Assembly (NCBI GenBank): GCA_963932145.1
Contig: OZ010586.1
Coordinates: 68,089,254-68,153,253 of the forward strand
Origin: Acanthosepion lycidas
Lineage: Eukaryota > Mollusca > Cephalopoda > Sepiida > Sepiidae
Direction: 5' to 3'
Length of the DNA: 64,000 nt
This document shows, one piece after another, positions 1-10,720 of this stretch (position 1 is its first letter; every line of letters begins with the position of its first letter). The position numbers and the translations under genes are program-made. The notes under the pieces are model-generated. The model did no database searches. It saw nothing but the letters and a program-made list of their open reading frames with translations, and was not told where the DNA came from.

Positions 1-185
1 GTAATGTCAATCGACTTCTCCAGTTGCCTTGATCTATCCAGTATCCTTCTCCTCATCCTCTATCATTCTTATCTGCTCTCGCTCCAAATCCTCTATAACC
101 CCTTGCGCGCTAGTGGCTTCTCGCCTTGCTAGGGGTGAAATGCTTACCCCCCACCAAAAAAAAAAAACAAAACAAAACAAAAAAC
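1..185 (+). mobile_element. 3' end of Jockey-like LINE (family J1)
   Basis: The first 140 bases match, with scattered changes, the reverse complement of the 3' end of the LINE at 34976-37142, including the closing GGGGTGAAATGCTT. An A-rich tail with C interruptions follows (about 155-185). Only the 3' terminal part is inside the window, so the upstream length is unknown. The match is seen directly; the family name is inferred from the better copy. Confidence 0.8.
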
Positions 186-435
186 AACGTTAGAAATATA
201 GAGAAGTAGCATAGTTTTAAAAAAAATTGTCAGCAGTTTCTTCTATTCCCTCAGAAGACATTTCTTGAAAACAAAGACCAGAACAGTTTAACAAACTCTC
301 ATTGCTGAATAACCTGCACACAGAAAAAAAAAAGATTTGTGCATCCTTAGCATACAGTATAAAATATTTCTTCAAAGTGTTGTAAAAAAGCGGTGAATCT
401 CTTTCCAACTTTAAGAAAGCCTTTTACGTCTTTTA
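186..435. other. AT-rich spacer, nothing recognised
   Basis: AT-rich sequence between the LINE tail and the mariner MITE. A 63-codon open frame on the minus strand has no recognisable motif and low-complexity composition. Confidence 0.5.
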
Positions 436-515
436 TTAGGTTGGTGCAAAAATAATTTCGTTTTCTAACATATGTTACTATGTGAGAAAACGAAATTATT
501 TTTGCACCAACCTAA
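436..515. mobile_element. Palindromic mariner MITE (80 bp)
   Basis: Starts TTAGGTTGGTGCAAAAATAA and ends with its reverse complement, flanked by TA on both sides (434-435, 516-517), the target duplication of Tc1/mariner elements. It is almost all inverted repeat with a few central bases. The termini match those of the mariner starting at 63781, so it is probably a non-autonomous derivative. Confidence 0.9.
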
Positions 516-1746
516 TACTTTTCCTAAATATGTAATTTATGTGCATATAATTAAACTTATTCATTGGGCACGTGATCTTTCGTTTCGTCATTCCATTTCA
601 ACTTTTATATTAATTTTTATATTTTGCACAAATATTTTATATCTTCGAAAATTCTTTATATCTTTCTTTTCAGTCCTTTCTGATGTCATCATATGATATT
701 ATTTTTGATATCATCATGATATTGCATATATTATAGTTTTTGATATGATATTATATTATATTTTTGATATCGTGATATATTATATTTTTGATATCGTGAT
801 ATTATATTTTTGATATCATCATGTGTTATATTATATTAGATTATATTTTTTGATATCATCATGATATTATATTTTGCAAAATTCTTCACATTTTACTAAT
901 ATTTAAAAAATATTTTATCGAACTGTTTATCTTCTAGAAAAGTTTGTTTGTTTAACGACGTATCAACATCTTATGGGTCATTTAATGTCGGAATTTAATT
1001 TTCTTATGAGTTTTGAAGTAATGAAAATATGATATGTTATTCCGTCTTCACAGATGAAAACGGAATAACATATGAAATGAAACTCAGATTTTGTGCATAT
1101 ATCTGCTTGTGTAGATATAATTACTAAAGGCGGCGAGGTGTGTTTTATGTTTTAGTTTTGTTGAAATTTGTATTTTGGACTACAGTTTAATTTTTAAAAA
1201 ATTGGATGATATATGGATTAATGTAGGTATCTCCACTAAGTCGCTAAAAAGTGCATACTCGGATGTAAAAGATCTCAAAATTTCGAACGTGCTAGAGAGA
1301 GTTAAAAAATTTAATAAAATAATAAAAAAAATACTTTGGTCTTTCCTGTTAATAATAACATAAACATTTTGATGATAAAACTTCTTTTTTTTAAATTAAT
1401 TTTGGGGCACTCTTTTCATCATGCTATCCTGTTTTTTTTTCGGCGAATTAATGGAGATACCTAGATTAATTTCATTAAAGTTGTTTCATTTAGTTTGGTT
1501 GGTTGATTTTGTTTATTGGCATATCAACCTTCATGTGTTATTTAATGCCGAATTCTAAATATTTTAGACAGAATTTTATGGTTCCAACTAAATATATTTT
1601 GAACGTAATTGTAAAATAAAATGTATTGTTGGTCATTTTACTATAAATGTGTATTGTTAGTAATCTTTTTATATATAAATATATTGCTGGTATTTTTAAT
1701 ATAAAATGTATTTTTATACTTTCATGGTGTTTTGCTTTTGCTTTAG
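516..1746. other. AT-rich region with small minisatellite and hairpin
   Basis: No gene recognised. About 676-870 holds an imperfect tandem repeat built on ATATTTTTGATATC and ATCATCATGATATTAT units. About 1028-1072 holds an inverted repeat with arms around ATATGTTATTCCGT. The rest is AT-rich with poly(T) runs. Confidence 0.6.
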
Positions 1747-1923
1747 GGTTTACTATTTGCCGATATCAGGGACCCTAACAGATGCTACCGATTCCGGACA
1801 GGGTGGAGCTGGGAACAACAGCAATTAAGAGGCGGCTTCACGCACCTCAAAACCTCAAGATCAGAGGCCTTGCTGCCGGATGTAGTTTATCGTCATACAA
1901 CTTCTAGAAAACGAATAATGTAT
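1747..1923 (+). CDS. Possible internal exon of unknown gene
   Basis: A 177-nt stretch (59 codons) open in one frame and richer in GC than its surroundings. It follows a pyrimidine-rich tract ending TTGCTTTAG, a plausible 3' splice site, and is followed by GTAGGT, a plausible donor. Exon length is a multiple of three with phase 0 at both ends. The conceptual product includes ADIRDPNRCYRFRTGWSW; I do not recognise the family. An in-frame TAG lies immediately before the acceptor, as expected if it belongs to an intron. It could be chance or transposon debris. Confidence 0.25.
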
Positions 1924-2894
1924 GTAGGTAAATAAATTTGTTATTTGTTTTATGCTAATTTAATTTGTTTTTTTTTCTTCTATTTTGGTAACCAAATACA
2001 AATATCCTAAAGTGTCAACAAGATCTATTTCTCAAATTTAGCGGACATACGGCAAACACACAAAAGTTTCAGGACTTCTACGTAAAACCATGAAATCAGT
2101 TAAAACTTGTTAACCGTTCCGCTGAAACATCAACAAGTGTACAAACCAACTCTAAGGAGAACTTCAATGTTGTATTCTTCTTTTTATCCCATTGTAGTAC
2201 AAGTAATAAATACTTTGATTTAACTACTTACTTTGCATAATATTTTTATTTATCTATTTTCAGTCACAATGTCACTGATTACATTCACCTTCCTTCAATA
2301 CAATAATTCTCACTATGAGGTATAACGTCTCCTTGGGGGAGCTATCAACTCTCTCGGGGGCAGTAAGTGTCCATGAGAATTAGCAGACGTTAAAGTTTCA
2401 ACTCAGCAATAAAATGATTTAACACTATGGAGACAAATTGGATGAAGTCGCAATATGTTCACATTTTTAGATGTATTTTAAACATTTAGATGTCATTTTA
2501 ACATATGTATGGTGAAAAAAGCTGTAAGCCAAAGTCAGCACCATTTTTTTTTGACTGACTCGGCGAACGCCGCTTGGCTGTTTCCGCCATAATTTACTTC
2601 CGGTAATTATTATTATAATGCAATAAAGTGCAAACAAGATGTTATTAACCATGTATTATCTTTACTCCATCTTCTAGTCGAGTTTTTTTCTCCCCACAAA
2701 CACCTGAAAAGGGGCCCCGGATAACAAACATTAAGAACAACTAGCCTCACATTCAAAAACAGAGCACAGTCTCAAGCAGCAACCGCCATCTTTATTTATG
2801 CCATGTTTCTTCAGGACGTAATTTTCACAAATTCTTATTCTTTATTATCTGGGAATAGTTATGCTTTCTTGGCAAAATAGTTGAGCGCTTTCTT
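1924..2894. other. Unassigned sequence
   Basis: AT-rich to about 2300, then more balanced. No convincing exon, RNA gene or repeat boundary was seen. The 61-codon minus-strand frame at 2467-2652 has no recognisable motif. Confidence 0.4.
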
Positions 2895-3062
2895 GTTGCC
2901 CTTTCCATAGTTGAAAATTCAGTGTTTTTGATTCTCTTAGATTGATTGCCACTCAAATAGTAGAATCGACTTAGTTTGAGTCGATTCTACTATTTAAACA
3001 TTAAATGGGATTGTGGGCATCAGAAGGATCCATGCCTCTCCCAAGGGTATTTTTGCAAACAA
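2895..3062 (-). mobile_element. SINE body fragment, inverted relative to the next copy
   Basis: Reverse complement of the 3280-3426 sequence (shared elements include CTCTTATATTGATTGC and GGATCCATGC), lacking the tRNA-like head. It contains a perfect 17-bp inverted repeat, AAATAGTAGAATCGACT, with a 7-nt loop at 2955-2995, absent from the partner copy. Confidence 0.65.
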
Positions 3063-3194
3063 GCTGAAGTCATGTGGTATCGGATACGAAATTTAACTCA
3101 ATTTTAGCATTTAGGTTGGAATTTGAATGTCAAATGGAGTTTGGTTGAGACCATGTCGAGTTAACCAGGTTATTATTGGCCAGGTAAGATACTG

Positions 3195-3426
3195 AGGTCG
3201 GGTGCGGGCAGTGTAGCGCAGGAAGTGCAATCGGTGAGCCGAGTTCAAATTCCTGACCAGTTCCTTGCGTTCTCTTTCGCATAAAAACCCCTGGGAAAAG
3301 CATGGATCCTTCTAATGCCTTCAATCCCATTTAATTTTTAAATAGTAGGATAGACTGAGCTTGCCTTGAGTAGCAATCAATATAAGAGAAAAAAAACACT
3401 GAATTCTCAACTATGGAAAGGGCAAC
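3195..3426 (+). mobile_element. tRNA-derived SINE with head and body
   Basis: The head has a box A-like AGTGTAGCGCAGGAAGTG and a box B-like GAGTTCAAATTCCTG, the Pol III promoter layout of tRNA SINEs. It is followed by a body shared with the inverted fragment at 2895-3062. The pair makes a snapback structure of about 150-bp arms. Acceptor pairing of a functional tRNA is not seen, so this is not a tRNA gene. Confidence 0.6.
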
Positions 3427-4414
3427 GAATTGAGATAAATTTAGTATCCGATGCCACATTGCTTTAGCTTGTTTGCCTGATGCAAAAACTAGAAAAAAAG
3501 TCATATAATAAAAACTGGATGCTGCTAGTTAGTTTGCTATGACCAAGCTGAATTAGCAATAAAAGACCGAGATAACATTTTAAATGACTAATTTGGGGAA
3601 TAGTTTGTCTTGAGAAAGATATAAGACATAGCTTTTTAATTTAAACAGTCGTAATGATAAGATCATGACCCTACTTCTACAGCGGAAAAAACGATATTAC
3701 CACTATTACTACTACAACTACAAAATGGAATCTTCTCAGATCTCCAGAATAACAGTATTTGAATTTGTTTATTACTTAAACGTTATTTTTAGTCGATACT
3801 CATATTTGAGTAGACGTTATTCAACTTTGCTTGGTCATCGATACGCTTCGTGGCCGAGAGATCACGTCGGATCTAACGACGTTTTTTCCCTGTTGGATAG
3901 CGCACATTTGTTTTTTTTTTAAATAAGATTTCTCGAACATTCATATTCATTCAAATAAATGAATATACTGTTTAATAAATAAACGGAGCTCTTGTTGCGG
4001 ATATGTGATGTGTGTTGGAGAGGAGTAGAAGGTTTGAATTATCAGAAGGCTTAAAATTGTGTGTGTTAAATAATCTTCTATCCACAACAATACAAGACTC
4101 ATAAACATCTTGTTTCAAAACGTAACAATTGAATTTATTAGTGTTTGATATACATGCATGAATACTGTGTGAAAAGGTTAGACAGAGTTGTGTCTCTTAG
4201 ATTAGGTAATATTTGTACCTAAGTTCATAAAGTGAAAGTAATTATTAAACTGTAGTTTAGAAGAATAAAGTTTCTTTAGCATGTTTGGAATTATGTATTG
4301 TACAAGTTGGTAAAAGTTCAGAAGAGATTTCAGAGTTCGTACTTGCGTGAATGTTGGTAATGGTCTTTAAGATCTGACCGCAAAGGTTAAGACGGGAGTT
4401 CTTGAAGATTACAT

Positions 4415-4417
<3 letters not shown>
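3427..4417. other. Mostly unassigned, with SINE-V-like fragments
   Basis: 3775-3815 resembles the TCATATTTGAGTAGACG segment of the SINE-V copies near 22 kb. 3890-3990 resembles its TTTCTCGA and tail segments. The remainder (3990-4417) shows no recognisable feature. Confidence 0.35.

Positions 4418-4475
<58 letters not shown>
4418..4475. repeat. (AG)n microsatellite
   Basis: Uninterrupted AG dinucleotide run of about 58 bp, read directly. Confidence 0.97.
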
Positions 4476-4478
<3 letters not shown>

Positions 4479-4530
4479 ACGCGTGTTTTGTTTTAAAAAT
4501 TACTGACATAAGCCTGAATATTGATTAATA

Positions 4531-4610
4531 TTAGGTTGGTGTAAAAATAATGTCGTTTTCTCACGTGTGTTACTACGTGAGAAAACAACATTATTTTTGC
4601 ACCAACCTAA
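4531..4610. mobile_element. Palindromic mariner MITE (80 bp)
   Basis: TTAGGTTGGTGTAAAAATAA at the left and its near-perfect inverse at the right, flanked by TA at 4529-4530 and 4611-4612. Its arm continues TGTCGTTTTCTCAC, matching the mariner end at 63781 more closely than the copy at 436 does. Confidence 0.9.
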
Positions 4611-4724
4611 TACAAACGTTTTCACCCAATCATTAATGTCATTAATTTTCGAACGGAACCGGAAGTATTGTTATTTATGGATTCAAATAACACACTCTTG
4701 ATTGGGATTATCTTTAATCTTTTA
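4611..4724. other. Short unassigned spacer
   Basis: Sequence between MITE and LINE; nothing recognised. Confidence 0.5.
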
Positions 4725-5520
4725 TCTTCTTTATGTGCCGTGTACCTGTAGGACGCGGGCGATCATAGTTCTCCACAACTTCCTGCCTCCTGTAGTTTTT
4801 AGCAATGTTTGTCTTTTTACTATCTTTCATAATCCCTGTCCGACCAACGATTTATACAAGCCCGTTAGCTAGGTTATCGCTGTTTTTCTCTGTCCGTCTT
4901 TGCTCACATGTTAATTCCATGGGATTCTCAGCATCCTTCTGTAGAACCACATTTCTGTTGTCTCATGTCTCTTCGTAATATGTGAGTAGATTGTCCAACA
5001 TTCACTGCCATATTGGAGGACCGATCTTGCATAACAGTCCCGTCCACTTTGTTTCTAACAAAATTTTCTTGTTTCTTAATACTTTGCTTAATATTTAGAA
5101 GGCATCTTTCGCTATCAAAATGCGCCTTCAGTTTGCGATGTAACATTTTCCGTATTCTGTTAGAATACTTGCCAGCCATTTACATATTTTTACTTGCTTG
5201 ATTTTGGTGTCTCTAATTCGGAGTTTGTAATCTAGGGTTGTTCCTTTTGTTGACAACCATACATTCTCTCTTCTTACAAATGATACTTAATCCTTTCTTC
5301 TCGCTTTCCTTTGCTACCTTTACTACGTTCTGTAAGAGCGCTTGTAATTTGCTTTCCGTATCTGCTGTCAACACTGTGTAATCTTCGTATCTTATATGGT
5401 TAGGTTGTGGCCACCAATAATGAATCCTACTAGGACTTCTAATTCTCTCAGCATCATCACCTCTCGCTCTAAAGGTTGAATAAGTCTAGCCAGAAGATAT
5501 ATCCTTGTCTTACATCATTT
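4725..5520 (-). mobile_element. RTE/CFDP2-like LINE, 3' half, decayed
   Basis: On the minus strand this reads as the C-terminal part of a non-LTR reverse transcriptase of the endonuclease-RT type with an RIPWTE...SNDEVL-like tail. It matches the copies at 26810, 33815 and 55405. The open frame at 4928-5179 preserves HRKLKAHFDSERCLLNIKQS and NVGQSTHILRRDMRQQ, decayed forms of the family's RIGQAKDAF and RMK.RLEATEMW regions. Stops and indels make it non-functional. Clade assignment (RTE or a relative) is from memory of the tail motifs. Confidence 0.7.
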
Positions 5521-5829
5521 CTTTTTTTTTTTGTGTTTTTACCGAATTCATTTTCTATCCGTATGCAGGCGATTTCATTCAAATAAAAAATGTGGATTAT
5601 TCAAATATCCTTCCCAAATTATGGTGTACAAGAAATAGGATTCTTGGAATGTTGCCTGGCGGAATTGGATATTTAATATTATATTAATAGTTAATATTAA
5701 TAGTTAATATTATATTAATAGTTAATGTCTTTCTCAAAACAAATTAGTGCCCAAATTAATGATTTAAAATATCATTTTGTTTGAGTCTAATCAAGTTGGG
5801 GCATCTCTCACTAATAAGCTGTATCTAAC
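5521..5829. other. Spacer with AT tandem repeat
   Basis: About 5670-5727 is a short tandem array of TTAATAGTTAATATTATA. Otherwise nothing recognised. Confidence 0.6.
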
Positions 5830-6174
5830 TTTTTAAAATCTTTTCACTCCAAGCAAGGCACCAAAGCCCCTGAGACGCAGGTGCGTTACTGAGTGGGGAA
5901 GAATATAAAAAAAGAAAACATTATTAAGGGCAGAGAACAATAAAAGAAAAGGTATTAAGACAAGATAACGATTGACACTAGATTTAAATTTTTGAAGATC
6001 ATAGTTAACTGGAAAGCAAGAAACTGGAAGAGAGTTCCACAAGCGAGAAGTGCAAGAAAAGAAATTATTAGCATAGAACCTACGGTTACATTTAGCCATT
6101 TCAACTGTAAAAGGGTGAGACCTTGCCGATAAACTCGTACTGTGCTTAAATTTATAAACTCTATCTACCAAAGA
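5830..6174 (-). mobile_element. J1 LINE 3' end, left part of interrupted copy
   Basis: The minus-strand open frame at 5833-6171 reads RSHPFTVEMAKCNRRFYANN then TSRLWNSLPVSCFPVNYDLQ, the characteristic C-terminus of Jockey/CR1-group LINEs, and ends in the GGGGTGAAAAG-like 3' end. The LINE continues at 6793 beyond an insertion flanked by the duplicated ACCAAAGA (6167-6174 and 6793-6800). Confidence 0.8.
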
Positions 6175-6451
6175 GGAAAGTGATATTTATTTGCATGATT
6201 ATACAAAATGTGGCACAAGGCTAAAAGGGGGAATGAGGAAAAGGACGGTCTTCATTTGTTTTAACATTAAACTTATATAGCTACAAACACTGACCCAAAC
6301 ATACTACAATATTCCTAACATCAAAACAACGCCTTCTTACTTACCTTTCTTACTACATCCACCATAATACCTCATTGTCTCTATGAAAGTCCTAACTAAA
6401 CCCCATATGTACAATTCATTGTCTGTGGGGGGAGGGGAATAAAATAATAAT

Positions 6452-6501
<50 letters not shown>

Positions 6502-6792
6502 TTATAAATCTAAACCCCAATGAATATTTACAAAAATGAACAAAAAACTATATACAAGAAACTAGACAAAACCCTCCCACAATCCTTATCTGTGGCAGAA
6601 ACATCGGTTCACTGGACGAAATCGATGCTGGATTTTAATAATATAAGACATTCATTTATCCCAAGCACTCACTCGAATACTCACTCATTCAAACACAGCA
6701 ACAAATACGAAAATCACACCTGAAACGAAAGATGCCCCGCATTCACCAGAGACATCACTGATCACCTAACGAGGGAGGGGATAAGGAATTAC
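6175..6792 (-). mobile_element. GTGGCACAAGG-family retroposon inserted in J1 LINE
   Basis: The insert is bounded by an 8-bp duplication, ACCAAAGA. Its left part (6180-6445) carries AAAATGTGGCACAAGGC and closely matches 7235-7512. It then has an (AAT)n tract (about 6450-6500) and about 280 bp without other matches. Read on the minus strand the unit ends GCCTTGTGCCACATTTT followed by an AATAAA-like tail, so minus orientation is likely. Similar GCCTTGTGCC ends are known from mollusc SINEs (recollection, unchecked). Confidence 0.55.
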
Positions 6793-7234
6793 ACCAAAGA
6801 AAACAGAAGGCAGATATAAAAGGGACCAATGAGCACGCATCCTCTAGCTAAGTAAACTGGAAAAAGGAAAGTATTTATAGAAAAGTCAGAGGGAAGCGAC
6901 GTTACGGCGGTAAGAAAGAGGGTGAATGCAAGATGCCAAGTCAAGACCAAAAACATTACATATTCTTCTTTGTATTTTATCAAGTATCTCTAAATACATA
7001 ACAGAAACACCAAACCAGATGTGACAGCAATATTCCATTGGGCGAATGGAAGACTTATAAATGTGTAAGATAGATTCTGGCAAAAAACGACACAGTGAAC
7101 CAACTTTCCTAATAGCAAACCTAGCAATTGATTTAATATAATATATTCAATATAATATTTCCACTTCGGAAAAATATTAGCCTGAGTAAGCGCAAGCATT
7201 AAATTCATAAAATCTACATAGCATAGAGAAAAGT
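6793..7234 (-). mobile_element. J1 LINE, middle part
   Basis: The minus-strand frame at 6886-7083 reads LHIYKSSIRPMEYCCHIWFG and DKIQRRICNVFGLDL then RRNVASL, the conserved post-RT region of Jockey-like LINEs. It is contiguous in element order with 5830-6174. A second retroposon is inserted after 7234. Confidence 0.75.
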
Positions 7235-7512
7235 GATATTTATTCTGTTTAATACAGAAATGTGGCACATGGCCGAAAAGGGGATTGGGGAAAGGACAGT
7301 CTTCTTCTGTCTTAATTATAACTTAGCTAGCCACAAACGTTGACCCAATCGCACAAACAATATTCCTTACGCCAAAACAACACATTTATACGTACCTTTC
7401 TTACTACAATCACCATAATACCTCTTTGTCTCTATGAAAATACTAACTAGTCCCCATATTTACAATTCATTGTCTGTTGGGGGAGGGGAATAAAACAACA
7501 ATTCTAAAAACT
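7235..7512 (-). mobile_element. GTGGCACAAGG-family retroposon with 12-bp target duplication
   Basis: Flanked by ATAGAGAAAAGT at 7223-7234 and 7513-7524, a direct repeat of the kind made by LINE-mediated retroposition. The body matches 6180-6445 along its length. Strand is inferred from the GCCATGTGCCACATTTCT 3' end and AATAAA-like tail on the minus strand. Confidence 0.7.
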
Positions 7513-7720
7513 ATAGAGAAAAGTTCATTAAAACAATTACCACGAAAGTATTTAAAGAAAAGGCACAGAGACGCTATATTATGGTAGGAAAGTGATTGCA
7601 TTCTACATGCCAGTTTATAACCAATAATATTGCAGATTCTTCTTTGGATTTTATCAAGGATCTCTAAATATATAGAAGGAGCAGCAGACCATATGTGGCA
7701 GCAATAAACTAAGCTTAGAT
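7513..7720 (-). mobile_element. J1 LINE fragment
   Basis: ACATGCCAGTTTATAACCAA and AATATTGCAGATTCTTCTTT repeat, with changes, the 6920-7010 part of the neighbouring copy. It is therefore either a second LINE copy or a duplicated segment of the first. Confidence 0.65.
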
Positions 7721-8825
7721 TAGTAGTAACGACATTTTCCCATCATGCAAAGAAAATGAACCCATGTGACATTTACCTCAATTTCGCTTTCTGTATTCGA
7801 ATCAAAATCATCAAGTTATTTTTATCAAATAACTTCAAATATCGAATGTTAAAAAGTGCAGATATTTTTCTTCGTCAAATGTGGAATGAGGCAATAATTT
7901 GCAATGAATACCGAGAGACGGTGTCATTGATCAGGCGATGTTTGCTCTGCCAACAGAAATAACTCGGAGGGAAAGACGTGCTTCTATTCCATTGTACGTA
8001 GGTGTTAAAATGTCAAATGTTGCTGAGTAGGACTGGCAGCTTCTTTTTTCTTTTTTGCTTCCAGTCTTTGTTCTTGTATTTGTCTCTAAATTTACTTGAA
8101 TTCTTTTAATAAGTAAAGAGGATTTCACCTTGGTCGGTTCTCTGAATTGTACAAATTAATGTGGAGCTAAGCTAATTTATCCCTGCATACTACCAAAACG
8201 GTATGACAAAAAGGTAACGACTGTATGAAATGTATGAAATAAGATACCTATTCATTCTCCACTTTAAATGAACTACACTTTAGCAGTACCTCAGGTCTTA
8301 AGATCTGTAACTGAACCAAATATACCGGTACTAATTCGGTTTTTTCGTTATCTAATAATCCTTCATACTTCCTTCTTCTCTGTTAGCTGCGAAGCGATGT
8401 TGTAAACAGTACATTACGGTGGTTTTCGGTATGGCTCCCAAGATTATAAAATCAGTACTACATCTTAGAATATTGTAATTACTAGGGTAAACTAAATTTG
8501 GGTACATTACCATAAGTATGACGCGCCCAGTAAGGATCGAATTCACTTATTCAATCTGGTAACTATATTTTCCACGAATCCAATACTGTAGATTCAGTTT
8601 TTAAAAATTGGTAAATGCAATAATTTATCGTCTACTTGTTTACAGCGATTACTAAATGCGGCACATCATTTTCACTAGATAAATTTATTTTTTAAACTAG
8701 CTTAGATACTAGCTTCTTCTATTTATAAAAAGAAACATCACAGACCTTCTTCGCAACCAATAAAAATCATTTTCTTCTTAAACCCAATAAAGTAACAACA
8801 TACTACTAGATATTCTTTTTATTTT
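7721..8825. other. Unassigned sequence
   Basis: About 1.1 kb with no recognisable gene or repeat. The small open frames at 7756-7962, 7931-8128 and 8352-8546 show no motif. Confidence 0.4.
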
Positions 8826-9150
8826 ACATTGTGTAGGAGTACACAGTGGATAGCAGCTCGGATTCTCGGATTGAGAAATCAGAGAGCCGAGTGCGAATTC
8901 CAGTCGAATCCATTACATTCACTTACGTGATAATACCCTTGGGAAAGGTATGAATCTTCTTATTCTCCCCCCACCAGCTATGGGCAAATAGCAGGGCAGA
9001 ACGGGTTCTATAGCCTTGGAAGGCAACTGGTCTATCACAGAAAGAAATGGCAATCTACTGCAAGGAATAAATCTGCCTTCTACCTCGTCAGCCATGTATC
9101 TTTCGATACGTGATCGCCTAAGCGTGTATCACGCATGGCACATAACTGAC
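8826..9150 (+). mobile_element. tRNA-derived SINE (SINE-A), near full length
   Basis: The head contains GTGGATAGCAGCTCGGATT and box B-like GTGCGAATTCCAG, then TCCATTACATTCACTTACGT, a 'TAGCAGG' core and a 3' end with CGTGTATCACGCATGG. The same layout occurs at 14248-14855, 32650-32965 and 48430-48705. Confidence 0.8.
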
Positions 9151-9339
9151 TGACCTTTATATGGCATGAGTTTAAAGGTTTCATTTTTTCACTGATGAAT
9201 AAATTTATTTCTTGACAAGTATAAAGAAGGAAGAAAACCTCAACGCGGAAAGATATAAAGACCTAATCTGAATCTTGAAAAAGATAAAGCTTGCCGCAAG
9301 GTATCAGGTACTTTCTGAGCCAACTATTTTTTCAACATC
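9151..9339. other. Short unassigned spacer
   Basis: No feature recognised. Confidence 0.5.
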
Positions 9340-9434
9340 TTTAGTGGTAGATGGTATCCCATATGTCATTTTCTTTAGTGGTAGATGGTATCCCATATGT
9401 CATTTTCTTTAACGGGAGATGGTATTCCACATGG
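9340..9434. repeat. 34-bp tandem repeat, 2.8 copies
   Basis: TTTAGTGGTAGATGGTATCC followed by CATATGTCATTTTC occurs at 9340-9373 and 9374-9407 identically. A third, diverged partial unit follows. Confidence 0.95.
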
Positions 9435-9705
9435 CTTGCATGTACGCGAATGAGTAAAATTATCTGAACAAAATGGTAATGTCTCTTCTCAAAATTATAG
9501 ACAATAATAATATTAAAATACACGTGCATTAATGTATCAATGTACAATTTATAAATAATTGAGAAAAATGTAATTTTATCATTGTGCACAATAACGGACT
9601 TCATTGTTCATTGAAGGAACAACACGATTTTGAATGAAGATTAAAAGCAAATTGGATATGTAACAAATGCATTTTATAACAACGACAAAGGATAACTCAC
9701 TCTCT

Positions 9706-9710
<5 letters not shown>
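9435..9710. other. Unassigned spacer
   Basis: AT-rich; nothing recognised. Confidence 0.5.

Positions 9711-9772
<62 letters not shown>
9711..9772. repeat. (AT)n microsatellite
   Basis: Almost pure AT alternation with one CAT interruption. It marks the left edge of the composite element that follows. Confidence 0.97.
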
Positions 9773-10157
9773 CTCGCTCGCTCGACTCTTCCGTCGAATC
9801 CGACGTAAGAGGGTCAAGCAGATCAGTTCCCAGGAAACCGACAGCTCGACAACAGCACATGAGAATTGATTATAGTGGTGAAGGTTTCGTGCAGGACCAT
9901 CTGCACTTTTTGAAGGGCCGAAAACAGAGACCTGGTGCACTACGTGCCACAAGGTCCCCAAACGAACGTCCGCAGTTTTTGAATTCAGAGTTGTCTATCT
10001 TCTAGACCAGCCTTCCAAGGCTATAGAACCCAGTCTGTCCTGCTATTTAGCCATAGCTGGAGGGAGAAGAGGAGGATTCATACCTTTCTCAAGGGTATTA
10101 GCACGTAAGTGAATGTAATGGATTCGACTGGAATTTGAACTGGGCTCTCTGATTCCT

Positions 10158-10160
<3 letters not shown>
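9773..10160 (-). mobile_element. Composite element: SINE-A part plus 200-bp module, between TA tracts
   Basis: The right part (10002-10160) is SINE-A in reverse orientation, lacking the tRNA head beyond TTCCTCAAT. The left part (9773-10001) is a module also found next to SINE-A at 44480-44655. Both copies keep the same junction between parts and both are enclosed by TA microsatellites. The module holds a short minus-strand frame beginning GTLWHVVHQVSVFGPSKSAD that is shared by both copies; its function is unknown. Confidence 0.65.
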
Positions 10161-10226
<66 letters not shown>

Positions 10227-10239
10227 GTGTGTGTGTGTG
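10160..10239. repeat. (TA)n(TG)n microsatellite
   Basis: TA run to about 10223 passing into TG. Read directly. Confidence 0.97.
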
Positions 10240-10378
10240 AAAATATAGAGAAAATAGGAAAGAACTGGTTAGGTAAATAATCTAAAGTTCTTTAGTATTT
10301 TTGTTATTATTTAAAAAAAAATAGTGCCCGATACAAAAGTAGAGCATGTAGCGTGTTGGAAACATATTTTTAAATAAA

Positions 10379-10382
<4 letters not shown>

Positions 10383-10468
<86 letters not shown>
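10383..10468. repeat. (TA)n(TG)n microsatellite
   Basis: TA run then TG run. The 10240-10382 spacer between this and the previous tract shows no feature. Confidence 0.97.
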
Positions 10469-10470
<2 letters not shown>

Positions 10471-10497
10471 ATTTAAAAAAATTATTGAATTGCAATA

Positions 10498-10720
10498 TTA
10501 GCAAATAACATCTTCAATATAATTTCCATCATCTGTTATACAAAGGTTGATGCGCTTTGCATAATTCACGTGTAATAACTCCACATTGCCGTCAATTTTA
10601 GCACATTCACTCCTTATGCGTTCAATCAAGTGCGCTACATCTGTGATTTTCATTGACTACACCTTTTTCTTTAGCATATCCCAGAAAAAGAAATCAATTC
10701 TTTCTTCTTTCACCGAAACT
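10498..10720 (-). pseudogene. DDE (mariner/Tc-like) transposase, C-terminal remnant
   Basis: The minus strand reads IDFFFWDMLKKKV, a stop, then SMKITDVAHLIERIRSECAK and NYAKRINLCITDDGNYIEDV, ending in a stop codon at 10498-10500. The DFFLWGxLKxxVY and CIxxxGxxIE pattern is the C-terminal end of mariner/Tc-like transposases widespread in invertebrates (family knowledge). The internal TAG and missing upstream part make it a relic. No terminal repeats were located. Confidence 0.6.

Noticed and set aside
9579-10005. Overlapping frames around the TA tract
   Set aside because: Mostly TA microsatellite; the short shared GTLWHVVHQ part is reported only as a trait of the composite element.
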